Shown: positions 39,101 through 51,201 of the stretch, one piece after another
Layout: every line of letters starts with the position of its first letter
How positions within the stretch are numbered: the stretch's first letter is position 1
Source: Rhopalosiphum padi
Lineage: Eukaryota > Arthropoda > Insecta > Hemiptera > Aphididae
Length of the DNA stretch: 64,000 bases
Assembly: GCF_020882245.1 (NCBI RefSeq)
Contig: NC_083600.1
Coordinates: forward strand, 11,718,001-11,782,000
Direction: 5' to 3'
The notes under the pieces: generated by a model
Database searches by the model: none
Told to the model about the DNA's origin: nothing
What the model saw: the letters and a program-made list of their open reading frames with translations, nothing else
Position numbers and translations under genes: made by a program

Positions 39101-42100
39101 TTTCACATTTTATCTGTAGTTTGGGTCAACTTAAATTTTATGAAATATTTTAACGTTACTAACTAATTTTTAAACAGGCCATCTATATAGCAGTTTAAAG
39201 TTTATGATACTATATCATAGTTTGGAATGCTTATGTAGATTGAACACAATGTAATGATTTCGATCTGCTGTACTGGTTCAGAAAGTTTAAATTACTGTAG
39301 TTCGTGCACTAATTAGTAATCATTACTCACGGCGAAAAAATTCCTTAGAAAATAATATAATCAATTTTATTTTGTAATCAAATTGTTTTTATTTTTTGAA
39401 TAATAACACACCCGTGTTCAAATAAAGTGCATCTTATTATTTATTAAAAAAAAATAAAATAAAATATATTTATATATATATGTATATAAAACATTAATCA
39501 AAAATTCTTTAAGAAGTTTACGTTGAAACGAGCGAAGTCACACAATTCACAATTCCTTAAAAAATATAACTTTTTACACTGTTATTTTTATTCTTTAAGA
39601 ATAATAACTTTCCAAACATCATCCCAATATATATGTATATTGTGTATACTATAATATAATACAATATTTATAAAAAAAAGTTTTACTTGTTAATCCACAA
39701 TAAGGAAAAAGGAGATAATTTATGAAAATAAAACGCTTGCATTTTTAAATGAATATGATTATACTTTATAGTTTATAGGTATATCATTTTAATTGTGCAC
39801 TAGGTTTATTTTATAATCTATTAAAAAAATGCAGATCAAATTTTCCTTTTGTTTTTTTATTCATAATAATTAAAATCCGATCGTGATTTACTTTAATAAT
39901 TTATTAATGATATGCATGCAGTATACCTATATGTGTGTATGTGTGTGTATTATATTATATAAATATATATGAGCTTATATTAAATTTAATTATTAATCTC
40001 TTAATATATAAATAGTTTCATTTTTTTCTTTAAGAAACAGTTTGTATAAAAATTGTTCAACAACTTTCTAAAGTTCTTTGTACAAGTAGTCTCAACCTCA
40101 ATGGTTATTTATATATTATAAATTATTATGTTTATTTACTATTAATTTTAATAGTCATTAATGTTTATTTTATAATTTTTAAAATATTCTGAGATAGACT
40201 GAACTTATATGACAATCATATATCCTTGCTTACACTATATTTATACTTTAAACAATTTATGAAGTAGATATTGACAGTTCGATTATTTACATTCGATTAT
40301 TAGAATCAATGGACTGATTTTGACGGGACTTCATTGCAGACTTCCTTTAATCTTTAGAGTGTCACAAGCTATGTATCATTACTATATTTTATCAGAGGGT
40401 TGGACGTCAACAAAATAACAGTACTACTTTAAATGACGTTTGTTTGTTAAATATAAATAAACCAATAAGATTGTTAAAAGATTAACTAGCAATTTAGCAG
40501 TAATTCAAGTTTAGTTCTAATAGGACCACGATTGTTGCAATAATCATTATGTTGTATATTATAAAGATCTGTTTCATAAACTGAGTATATCATAATATAT
40601 ATTGAGTAACACTTTTGCCATATCCAAATAAATGATCCAGAAATTTTAAATCATTGTTGTTTTTTATAAATAACTTATGTTTTTATTGGCTAGGTTTTAT
40701 TTAATATTTTTAAAACACTTTTCTGCCTATTTCGTTTATTTTATTTATTACATGAAATAAAGTTCATTTGAACAGCTAGTAAAAAACTATGTTATATGAG
40801 TAAATAATTACAAAAACTCATATAAGTTACACTATTCAATACTTTAATAAATATATCTATTTAAAGTGTGATGAATACATACATTAATTTACAGTAAAAA
40901 AACACAAAAATGTGTTTATTAGTATTCAATAAGATTATTTTTGAGAAAAAATATTTATATTTTAAATTTTTTAATTTTTGAGGACATATCCTCCAAAATA
41001 TAACTTTAAAATATGCTGCATGAGAAAAATATAAAAGCTCTGTTAAACTTATAGTCAAAACTTTTCAAATAAATGTCTAAATAAAATTTAAAGAGAAAAA
41101 GTAGAATAGCCATCACCGTTGCAAGTGTTATTTATGTAAAAAAAAAATGCTATGATGATGCTGTATAATATGTATATATATACATTATTTACAATATACT
41201 TCATATATATATATACATTATTTATATTTATTTCTCAGCATACGTATCTTTGAAGGAAATTTATCACGCATACGAGCAATGAGCGGTCTTTTATGCCTCT
41301 ACGCATAAGGCCATTGTCCTGGACTTGTGAAACTTTCCGAACTTGAGATATAGTTTGCGGGTGTACTTGACTCGAATACGTAATACATATAGCTTGGGGG
41401 ATAATCATCTCCGTGGGTGTGACAAGAGTTACGATCAATGTATTACATCTTTCAAATAAATTTTTATTTTGTAAAAAAAAAAAATAAAGGCGTCTACTGT
41501 TTTATCTGATGGATCATTCGGCTGTGGCAGTAGGTGGTGGTGGCTGAAGAACGAACTCCGCAGGGCTTATATTATTCATCTAATACAACCGTAACTAGAA
41601 TTGTCAATCAGATAGACTTCGTAATCCGAAATAACATAGAAATTGCTTATATTGATCTCTGATTGATGGCAAACGAAAATGATTAAATTATTTTAATTCC
41701 CAGAAAACCTCTTCTATAAATGTATTTCAAACAACTAACACTATCCACTACTCACTAGTATTAACTATTTTCTTAAATATTTTGTTATTGAGTTGGTTTA
41801 TTGAATTTTATAAACTTGATTCTACAGCTACAATTTCAAATGTAAATTATTACACATTCTGGTCTACATTGTCTAAATAATTAATGCTGAAGTTCTAATG
41901 TATTTTGAATATTATAATGTTAGTAATAGTTTACATAATGGGTTCTTAGATTGTTAACTACATCTTAATATAATGCCAAAAGAATTACGATTAATAAAGC
42001 GGAAGTTCTAATATACGATTTTCTTTTAGAATATTATCTTTTCATTGTATATTTTGCTCTTATAGTTTTTTGATTATTCTAGTCGATATCGTTGGTCGAT

Positions 42101-43243
42101 TAGAATGTTCACAATAAATAAAATTATACTATTTTTATTTTAATAAAGCCACATGAGCTGTGATCATTTTTATAATTACGAATGTAAGATCTATTGTAAT
42201 GATCATGGGCCATTTGCGCTTAAATCAAAATTTGTATTTTAAAATCATTGTACCAATTTTGCGGTTCTAATATTTTACGGTACATAGATATAAATTTCGC
42301 TCCTTATATTTTATGGTCAGTTAATCAATCATAAGGTTACTTAACTTTTAGTTTTATATTTATGTGAGAATATTATAATGTTTTTGTTCAATTTAAATAT
42401 TTTAAATCCACGAACATTGACTTATCATAAATTACATGTATAATATTATATTGTAATGATCTAGCTCTACTGTACTACAGCTTTTTACAATATATACAAT
42501 GTGTGTTTAAAACGTTTGCAAATTAAAACCTATATTAGATTGGTCAATGAATTATACCATGTGACTGGTTAAATATTTTTTTGTTTTCGAAAATATATAT
42601 ATATTATTCTTGCATTTAAAACTTTAATAGGTTATTTGAAGTTATTATTTTATAACAGTTTCGAGACTTTTATGGAAAGTCATTTATAACCGACGTATAC
42701 ATTTATTCATTTGAAAGATATCAATACAATAAAACTAAGTTTTTATTTTCAAAAGCTATTTTTTAGATTTATCAGTTTGTTGCACTTCACAATAATCTAT
42801 AGTTTATAATATAAGGTAAAGCAATGACGATACTATTAACCACTTGTAAAATATAATTATCATTTATTTTTATTATACTAATAACACCTAAATGTTAATT
42901 ATTATATGTTTTTATTTTATTTTATCGAAATAACTAAATATTTTTTAAATTTAAATAACCAACGGCTATTATCTAGCACATTTGGACTATCAACTAAGAA
43001 CATTACTGAACACCATAATTGTTCTAACAACCCTGAAAATTACTGAGTGCAATTGGTATATGAAAAGGTCATTAAGCGCAATTGGTAAGCTTCCGTATTG
43101 TGAATTGCGATTAAGTTCAACTGTGTAATAAAATACTGCTACTAGCACCTACTCAATAGTAAAATAATTGTTCAAATTCTATTCAAATTTGAAACTTATT
43201 CAAATTAACAATAAATTAAATTCGTGAATCATGCAGCACATAC
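39101..43243 (-). other. AT-rich stretch 3' of 5-HT1 exon 2, presumed intron
   Basis: Follows the GTATGT donor of the TM2 exon on the minus strand. It is mostly AT-rich. About 40310-40345 contains GGACTGATTTTGACGGGACT, which recalls a phrase common in arthropod interspersed repeats. A patch at 41235-41578 has some open reading on the minus strand. I looked for the DRYW-type TM3 end, CWLP (TM6) and NPxxY (TM7) coding text and found none. Confidence 0.6.
41235..41578 (-). other. Less AT-rich patch with minus-strand open frames, unassigned
   Basis: An AG-preceded ATG near 41575 opens a 21-codon frame ending PPPPTATAE then TGA. Downstream a 68-codon frame (41438-41235, starting with TTG) has a less biased amino-acid mix than its surroundings. 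Neither matches a family I recognise and they are in different segments. This could be a decayed gene piece, a small untranslated exon or chance. Confidence 0.25.
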
Positions 43244-43377
43244 CTCATAAACAGCTCCTAAGGGCATGACTAAACATGCTACCATTAAATCGGCGACCGC
43301 TAGCGAGACAATGAGGTAGTTGGCCACGTTTTGTAAATTCCTCTCCAACAAAATTGCTGCTATCACCAACGCGTTAC
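43244..43377 (-). CDS. 5-HT1: 5-HT1 serotonin receptor, exon with end of TM1, intracellular loop 1 and TM2 (partial gene)
   Basis: The second recognisable exon of the minus-strand receptor is 134 bp: two bases completing the split Gly codon, then 44 codons, ending in phase 0. Seen: acceptor TTTGCAG above 43377 and donor GTATGT at 43238-43243. The translation has the TM1 GN motif, the loop [11 protein letters not shown] and TM2 [20 protein letters not shown]. The TM2 Asp (residue 196 in joined numbering) is the conserved D2.50 of class A GPCRs. Known: this loop and TM2 text is near-identical to Drosophila 5-HT1A/5-HT1B and differs from insect 5-HT2, 5-HT7, dopamine and octopamine receptors, so the 5-HT1 assignment is firm. 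The codon after the donor should begin the first extracellular loop and TM3, but no such exon was found at lower coordinates, so the gene is incomplete here. Confidence 0.95.
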
Positions 43378-46300
43378 CTGCAAATATTATAACTGTGTAG
43401 TTTTAATTTATTTTACACACAAGATATAAAGAACAATGCTGGTAGTTTTGGAATTTTATGATGTTTAACAATAGATATAATATTATAAATAATTTATTGC
43501 ATTGCGTTTATGAATTATATCTCGTATTTTACCGTTTTTAAACCTTTAGGTAAAAACAAAATAATAATAATAATTATTATTTTTTAATAACAAACATAAT
43601 GGCAAGGGATTATTCCTTGAAATTAATATTTCTCCTTTTTGTTATATATATATTATAAAATTACCTGTTTATATGTCTAACATAAAGATAGTGAGTTGTG
43701 TAATAATATCATTGTAAAAATATAATTCTATTGCCAGTTATTTCAGTAGATTTATACTTCCAGAAAAATTCAAAATTCAAATGGATTTAATTTGTATAGG
43801 TTTAAGTAATTTAAGCTTATACAAAATTTGTTTACAACATATTGATTTTATTTAAAAATAAAAACATTCAGAAACCAAATACCAGTAAAAAGGAGCGTTT
43901 CTGTTACATACATTTAAATTAAACTGTCGAGAAAAACAAATAATTTTTCGATTGTGAAACTAGTGGATAATTAATTTAAATATTAGATAATATATTGTTA
44001 TATTGGGTAGTGAGTATACACAAATTTAATTAAAGATTTTGGCAATGTTACAAACTATTGAATTTAAACAAAAATAGTTTAACTATAACAAGTAAATTAA
44101 AAAAAAAAATTGTATTTAATTGTTCATAACAATTAATGTCTTTATTTTATTGTTGAAAGAAAAGTAATAACAAATATAAATATCCACAATTCTTTTTAAT
44201 GAAAAATAAATACTGATTTACTTGAAGCAGTAGATTTATTTATCAATAATTAAATGTTGTTTAACGACACTAATATTATTATAGTATAATAGACACTTAT
44301 TTAAACTAACTGCTAATAGGTAGCATAAAGTGGTAGACATTTAGAATGATATAATGCCCGATCAATGAACTATTATGATAATAAGTAATCCAGCAATCCC
44401 ATGAGCCTCAGATTTTTGATAATACCTATAAACACACAAGCACACAAGTACACAAATTACAATGATATATTTTACGGTGCGTAGACATTTTTGCACACAG
44501 TGGCTTGGGCATAAATTTATACGTACTTATATATTTCAATCGGATGTGATTTGTACTTATTTCCCCCATACAAACATCCTTTGACAATAATAAATTGTAT
44601 AATAATGTCATTTTGCATTGCCGAGTCTCTAAAAAATAACATTTATTTTACATAATGTTTACATTTTGTTTTTAAATCGAAAGAGAATCGCATTCTCGAC
44701 GTTTATTTTTATCCATAAGCTCTTTTATTGTCTATATTGCTTCTTGCATCTGGTTAATCTTAACGTTTGTATTATTCCCATTTTATTTAGCCATTACCTC
44801 CTTCGCATCCATCTAATTTTTTTCCTTTCTAGCCAATCGTTTAGCATACAAATTATCTTTCACAGATTGATACAAAACGAATAAAATATATACATATTAT
44901 ACGCTACAATGTTGAGGAACAGGTATACAACATTAAACCATTTAAAATGATACGTTTTACGTCACTTCACTGTATCTCATCCAGAATGCACTGTTTAGAC
45001 ATTCAACAGAACTATTTAAAAGGGTTCAATTATAATTATTTTATTTTACAAAATTAATTTTATTAATTTAATTAATTTAATTAATTTTCATGCATTTTTT
45101 CTTGAGAAAAATATATTTTTTTCTGAATTAGTCAGTTAATATCTAGAATTATAAGGCTAATAATGAACTGAAGAGATTTACGATAATATACTCATCTTAA
45201 GATTTTAAATTTATGAAAGTATCATCCATTATATTAATTTCTTAATTAATTTTTGTATTTTGATTATCTTTACAATTATTCTTATAATTACATTTTTTAT
45301 CAACTAAAATTATAAATGACTAAAGTATAAAATATGAATATTTTATATTAAATTTTCTTCAAACGTTATGCATATTAAAGCTCACTTAAATCAATTTGAT
45401 CAGATAGGGGAAATTATTTGTAAATAGAAAAATTGTATATTTTTGTTGTTGACTCAAAATGGTAAAAATATTACATAGAATGTTTATTATCAATTTTATA
45501 AAGGCTTGTAATAAATCTAATATTTTAACGGAAAAGTGACAACTAACTATCAATATTGTTATATTATCAATATCTATAAAAAGCGTGCCGGTATAAAAAT
45601 AATTTCAGTGTAGTGTATATAGACGTTTGTTATTTTTCGTAACAGTTATAATTTAAAGAAAAAATGTAATCGTAATAAAACAAAAAATACTTTTGTTTGA
45701 GTTAATTATATAATAATATATTAAGTCTAGAAACAATAGCGCATTAATATCGGTATTATTTTTAGTAAATATATAATATAATATGAAACTCATTTCTCAG
45801 TGGAACGAAAATGATATTCTTTTGTTGTTAATAATTGGCAATTCGTATGTAGCATAATTTATTTATAGTCACTATAAACAGTACGTACTTCTGTAAGTAA
45901 AAATTAAAAAGTACATGCGTGATGTTAAAGTAACCATGGGCACATTAAAAATACTACGCAAAGGATCTCATGAGATTGTATAACTATTATAATATTATTT
46001 ATACGTAAAATGGTAAAAGCATATTTAACTACATAGTTGGTATATCCAAAACGGTCATTGTGTTGTTAAATGTCGCATTTTAGATAAACCACACCGACAA
46101 CAGCAAAATATGAAAGTCTCTTATTTTCTGAAATATCATCTTCTGTATTTCATTTTGTCAGTAGTAAACAACAAAACCCGTGCTAACATACCGCTTATAT
46201 AACACAACCATTACAATTTATATTCTTTTATCTTTTTCTTTATTAAAAACATAAAACATATTATTATGTAATTATGTATAAACACTACTATAATATTATA

Positions 46301-49126
46301 TCCTTATAATGAATTCTGTACGATTTTAAGAAATATTTGCAACAATCGTTTGTATAATTTATCTCACTGAGGAATCATATATGAGCAAATTCTTTAATGC
46401 AAGTACAAAAAAAAGGAATGAAAATATCTTATGTAAAGAATTCGTTACATAAATATTATATTTTAAGTATTTCATAATATTTAAAATAAAAAATGTAATA
46501 ATTATACATTTTTAATATTTTTGATATTTATAAATTTAAATTGTTCCGCCAATTTTAATAAATATTTGTTGACATTTTTAAAGTGCCGATATCCAAATAT
46601 TTTGTGATACATTTGGATACAAAATATATTTTATTTAAAATAATCAAGAAAAATAAAATATAGAAATATCTTCTAATTTAATATTCTCAAATGTAAATAT
46701 TTGAGAAATTATAATCATTACGTTTTTTTTTTATTTTAAATTAAATTTATATTTATACCATCTTAAAAAACTTGGGTGATTATTGCAGAGGAAAATTCAC
46801 AATTTACAATATAAAAACTTTTTTTAATTTAGCAGAAATATCTCGGACTTAATCAAATGTATTTACTTTCTCGGTAGTCGTTGATCATTGAATGTTATTG
46901 AAATGTATGTGATAATTTAAAATTATGGATTTTTTTCTTGCGCAAATAAAGAAAAAAATAGATTTTCCAAGTTCTTACGTTCTATACACATATGAGTGTA
47001 TAGCAATTTAAAATAATAATTTTGTTTGGCAGTATTTTACTATTATATTTGTATCATACATATTTTGACTTAAATATTTTTGATTTGAATGATTCTGATG
47101 ATTACTTACTTATTAAATTATTAGGTATTACTTATCACTTTATCAGAAATTTAAAAATTATAATTTAGATTGCAATTTTCAAAATATCTGTATACCTATA
47201 TTGTCTACGTAGGTATTTTATACTTAAATTTTGGTTTATCTATGAATCAATAATTTTATATCAAAATTTAGTTACACAAAAATAACAAAATATTTCTTTG
47301 ATACTTATATCCTATTTTAAACCATTTGTATTTTCATGAACTTCAAACGTGGTTCTTATTGATTTTTTTTTTAGGAAGAAATTTTTAAATAACTTATGAA
47401 TTGAAGCGTTTTTACGTTATTTTCATTCCTTCAGATCTTCCTTTGTCATTACCTATGCTAGTAACCATTACGCTTCAGAACGTTTGCAACGCCGTTTATT
47501 TCATTACACAAGCGGTTTACGCCGTTACTCTAGTGTTTTTTTTTACCTTGTGTGCGCGGTTTTAAAATCAGGTAACTAAAAATACATATACGTTTATGTG
47601 AGTTGAAATGTCATAAAAAAAACATTAAAAGTTAAAAAAAAAAAATTAAAAACATGAAAGCACATCAGTGCGTACCAGTGCATTTATGGTACAGTTTTAG
47701 TAGTAGTTTTTGTTTGTAAAAAAAAAACAAACTGGAAACTGTACAAATTTAAAAAAAAAATGCAAAACTCAAATGTAATTTTTAAATTTAACGTTCAATT
47801 ATTTGATTGGCGTAATCGGCGTGTATGTGCTGAAGAGCGGGTATTATAGTTGTATTAAAACGTAACGAAAAAGGTAGAATTAAAAATAACCTGTTATAAA
47901 AATAAACAAATAACTGAGTTTTAATATTCTAATGAATGTTTTGTTGAAATACAGGCGGTGCCAACCTGAACGTAATAATTACGACGGAATCGATTTATTC
48001 GATGTAGGTAGTATGAAAAACAAAACAATGCATTCTCCCAACAAAAGAATAATACGTGGAATGCGATGACGGGTAATCGTTACCTAGATCGATAATAATT
48101 GGTTTTAATTTGGTAAAAAAATATTAATGATGAAAAATAAAATGGTTTTGCAGGCCATTGTTGCGCGTGAGCTGGCTAATACTACTACCGCGACCACTGG
48201 TGTGTTGTTTTAAAATGATTATCATGAAACCGAATTTTTAAAATTTAAGATATTTAATATGAAAGTTCTATAAATATTCATGCGCTCACTCGTACACAAA
48301 TTGTAATGATTGTAAAATGGTAATTCAACAGTCATGGAATTAATATAAATGGAAATTATTACTTCGCTTAACATGGTTTACTGCAATATATGATCTTATT
48401 ATTTAAAACATATAAATACAAGGTTTGAATGGTTAAATCTAGTTTATCACACGAATTAAAATATTCATACTTATTGTTGTCTGCCTTTACGCACGTTTCA
48501 GAAATTCAATTCTCAAAACCATTAGAATTTATGAGTGAAACTCGGTTTCGAAGTACCCACTTACCTAACGTTCATTTTAAGTCCATCTTTATAATACCAT
48601 TATTACGTACCAAAATAACCCGTATAATATTACGCCCGTCCATTTGTCTAATACAATTTATTTTGAGAGGAGAACGTTGTATACACGACTCATAATATTA
48701 TTTGAGTTCATAACAACCCGATGTGTGCGAATAACCAACACTACTTGGCGGTACAATAATATGTTTGCATATATAATATAAAACGTTGAATTTTTTTTTC
48801 ACCTGTACCGGATTTATATATTTCTATTTACAGAAATATTACGCACGTAAGGCGTATAAATATTATTGAAATTCATTCTATCCATAACGATTTGTCAATA
48901 CGTTGATTTCGTCCGGGTTATTGCAAGAAACGACCATAACGATTTAAGTATATTGACAGAAAAATCAAGAAAAAACTCGAACGAGACGTTTTCTGTATAT
49001 TTAAAATCACCCCGCGAGTTAATTATTATTATATCATGACGACTCGGAGTATATTATACAGTGCAATCGCATCGATTCGCGGCCGATCGCGATAATAATA
49101 ATATATGGTTATGCCGTTTGACTCAC
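43378..49126 (-). other. Intron between the two visible 5-HT1 exons
   Basis: A 5749 bp phase-1 intron with GT at its 5' end (49126 downward) and AG at its 3' end (43378-43380). The content is AT-rich with poly-A/T runs. A TTAATTAA-type palindromic stretch lies near 45055-45090, and a small hairpin near 47690-47757 pairs CAGTTT/GTTTG text around a run of A. The part from about 47.9 to 49.1 kb is somewhat less AT-rich. An 88-codon plus-strand open frame at 48429-48695 has no recognisable domain and is probably chance. No coding exon or transposon was recognised inside. Confidence 0.85.
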
Positions 49127-49683
49127 CACAAATGGTCGTCAGAATCATCGCGCCCAGTATTATGCCGATGCTGATGACGAATATGTAATTGGTGAGGTTT
49201 TCTACTTCGGCGCCGAGCGTGTGATTGTACGAGCCGTTCAGGAACGGTTCCAGGCCTGCCGTCGCGTTGGCCAGCACGGCGGCCGCCGACGAACCGTTTT
49301 CGGTGCCGAAGTAGTAGCCGCCGGCGCCGGAACCGTCTTCGCCGATGACCACCGACCGGACGGGTCGCCGGAAGTAGTCGCCAAATCCGCGATCGCCGGC
49401 GGCGGCGGACGACCGGCCGGACGCCGCCGCGGCCTGGCCATATTCGGCGGCGGCACCGTCGCCGCCACCGCCACCGCCGCCACCGCCGCCACTGCCGCTG
49501 CTGCTGCCGCTGCCGCCACTGACGACGTCGCCGCCACAGTAGAACGTTATCGCGTCGGCCGCCGCCCGCAGCACGCAGCCCTGGCGTCTACTGCCGGTGG
49601 CCGCAAGTGCTCCGAGCAGGGCCATAGGGTACTCGTCGCGGGCTTGTTGACCGGCCGCCGGATCAAAATTCGTCGGAGCCCGT
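49127..49683 (-). CDS. 5-HT1: 5-HT1 serotonin receptor, internal exon with N-terminus and start of TM1 (partial gene)
   Basis: This exon encodes the extracellular N-terminus and the first half of TM1 of an insect type-1 serotonin receptor, a plasma-membrane class A GPCR whose family generally couples to Gi/o and lowers cAMP. Seen: a polypyrimidine tract and CAG acceptor just above 49683, and a GTGAGT donor at 49121-49126. The frame is open from the acceptor (19 codons before the first ATG at 49625). Numbered from that Met, residues 36-60 are Ser/Gly-rich with a run of ten Gly, and 58-77 are Ala-rich. N-glycosylation sequons sit at N110, N120, N130, N134 and N143. The hydrophobic TM1 starts near residue 147 and the exon stops at Cys166 plus one base (phase 1). 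The next exon completes Gly167 and supplies Asn168 (the N1.50 position). There is no clear signal peptide. Translation may start at Met49625 or in an unseen upstream exon, because no in-frame stop separates that Met from the acceptor. Confidence 0.9.
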
Positions 49684-51147
49684 CTGAAACAACGACAAAA
49701 CCAACGGTCATATAGGTATTTATGTATTTATAATTATAACGGTCAATAAACGCCAATAGGACCGTGTCCAAATATGTTGGCAAACGTGGCAAATGTGGGT
49801 TTGGTGGAGGGGGGGGAGGGCAGGATTTTTGTTTGTGTTTCGATCGAATGGCTTTATTCAAATGGAGAAATATCACACAGTGCCACAAGTCGATTTTAGG
49901 TAGGTAAATATATTATAATATTATGTTTGTATGTTGTGCTGTACACAAAATGGTTACGTGTCAATTATTTTGCTCGAGAGCATTAAAGGTCTAATAAATA
50001 TGGGCCCGAGTATGATTTAATGACTACAGTAAAGATCGAAAGCGTTTCGACAACAACCTATAATAACACACGGTTGTGTAGTCGGGAAACCACATTGATG
50101 CGACGTACCATAATGTTATACTTAAGAATCATCTTCGTTCTTAAAACTATCTGTCGAGTTTTCCGGAGTATTATATAACAATAAGAGTCGTTTATATAAA
50201 ATACATCAGCTTTATGTTATTATATCAATTTTTTTAAGAAAACGATTTTTATTCAATACATTTTCCAATAATGTTACCTAATTAGTTATTTTGTTGTTAG
50301 ACTAAAATATATAACAGTAGAAAAATCGCCTAAAACAATTACCTCATTACCCATTTATGTTTATGACAATGAATGGAATGATATAAAAAACCAAATTAAC
50401 ATTTGTCGTGATTCGTTTGTTAAAACTCGAAATTCCAGTACACGAACTTCAATAGGTCGAAATAATTAATTGAGTTTTCAATACAAATTAATGAAAATAA
50501 TTACGAATGACTAGTTCGTATACACATCTAGTTTTTGTACTTACTCATCGGTGTAATAAAAGTATTATATTTATAAATATTTAATTTTTCTTTTAACCGC
50601 TGTCGAACATAACAATAAATAATAACATACCCGTGTATTGATTGTATACCACCATATTATAAAAAAATCGTATTCAACTACCTACCGGGAGCTGATCACA
50701 TCGAAATTTAAACAAATAGTTTTTCCTTAGTACCTACCTTTTAACAATACAATCAACCGAATAAGCTGATATTATTACGATTAAAACACCACGTTTTAAT
50801 ATCAATATATTATAGCTTATTACATAAATTAGTTTCGCGGTGTATTAATTTGTGCGTAGAATTGACACTCGACTAATGCCTGTAAGCGATGATTCGAATC
50901 ACGTGGCGTTTAATATCTTAAACATTTCCATGAATATTGTTCTTCTCATTTAGAAAGTACTAGTTATTTAGTTGTTATCAATAAAATGTTAAAAACACAT
51001 ACGAACTGCAATATCGACTAGTAGACCTACCTATTATACTGCACCATCGAAATGCGGCGTGGAAGTAATTATTATTCTTTATTTTTTTTCTGTGTGTACG
51101 AATATGCATTTGTGTGTGTGCGTATTTATGTGTGTGGGTGTGTGTAC

Positions 51148-51201
<54 letters not shown>

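Noticed and set aside
48429..48695. An 88-codon plus-strand frame inside the receptor intron
   Set aside because: No domain, no splice context and no homology I can recognise. It sits in a slightly less AT-rich part of the intron where chance frames are longer.
49221..49715. A 164-codon plus-strand open frame antisense to the first 5-HT1 exon
   Set aside because: It overlaps the receptor exon, its translation is Ala/Thr/Gly/Arg-rich from the GCC repeat, and it crosses the receptor's splice acceptor. A GC-rich repeat region is expected to be open on both strands.
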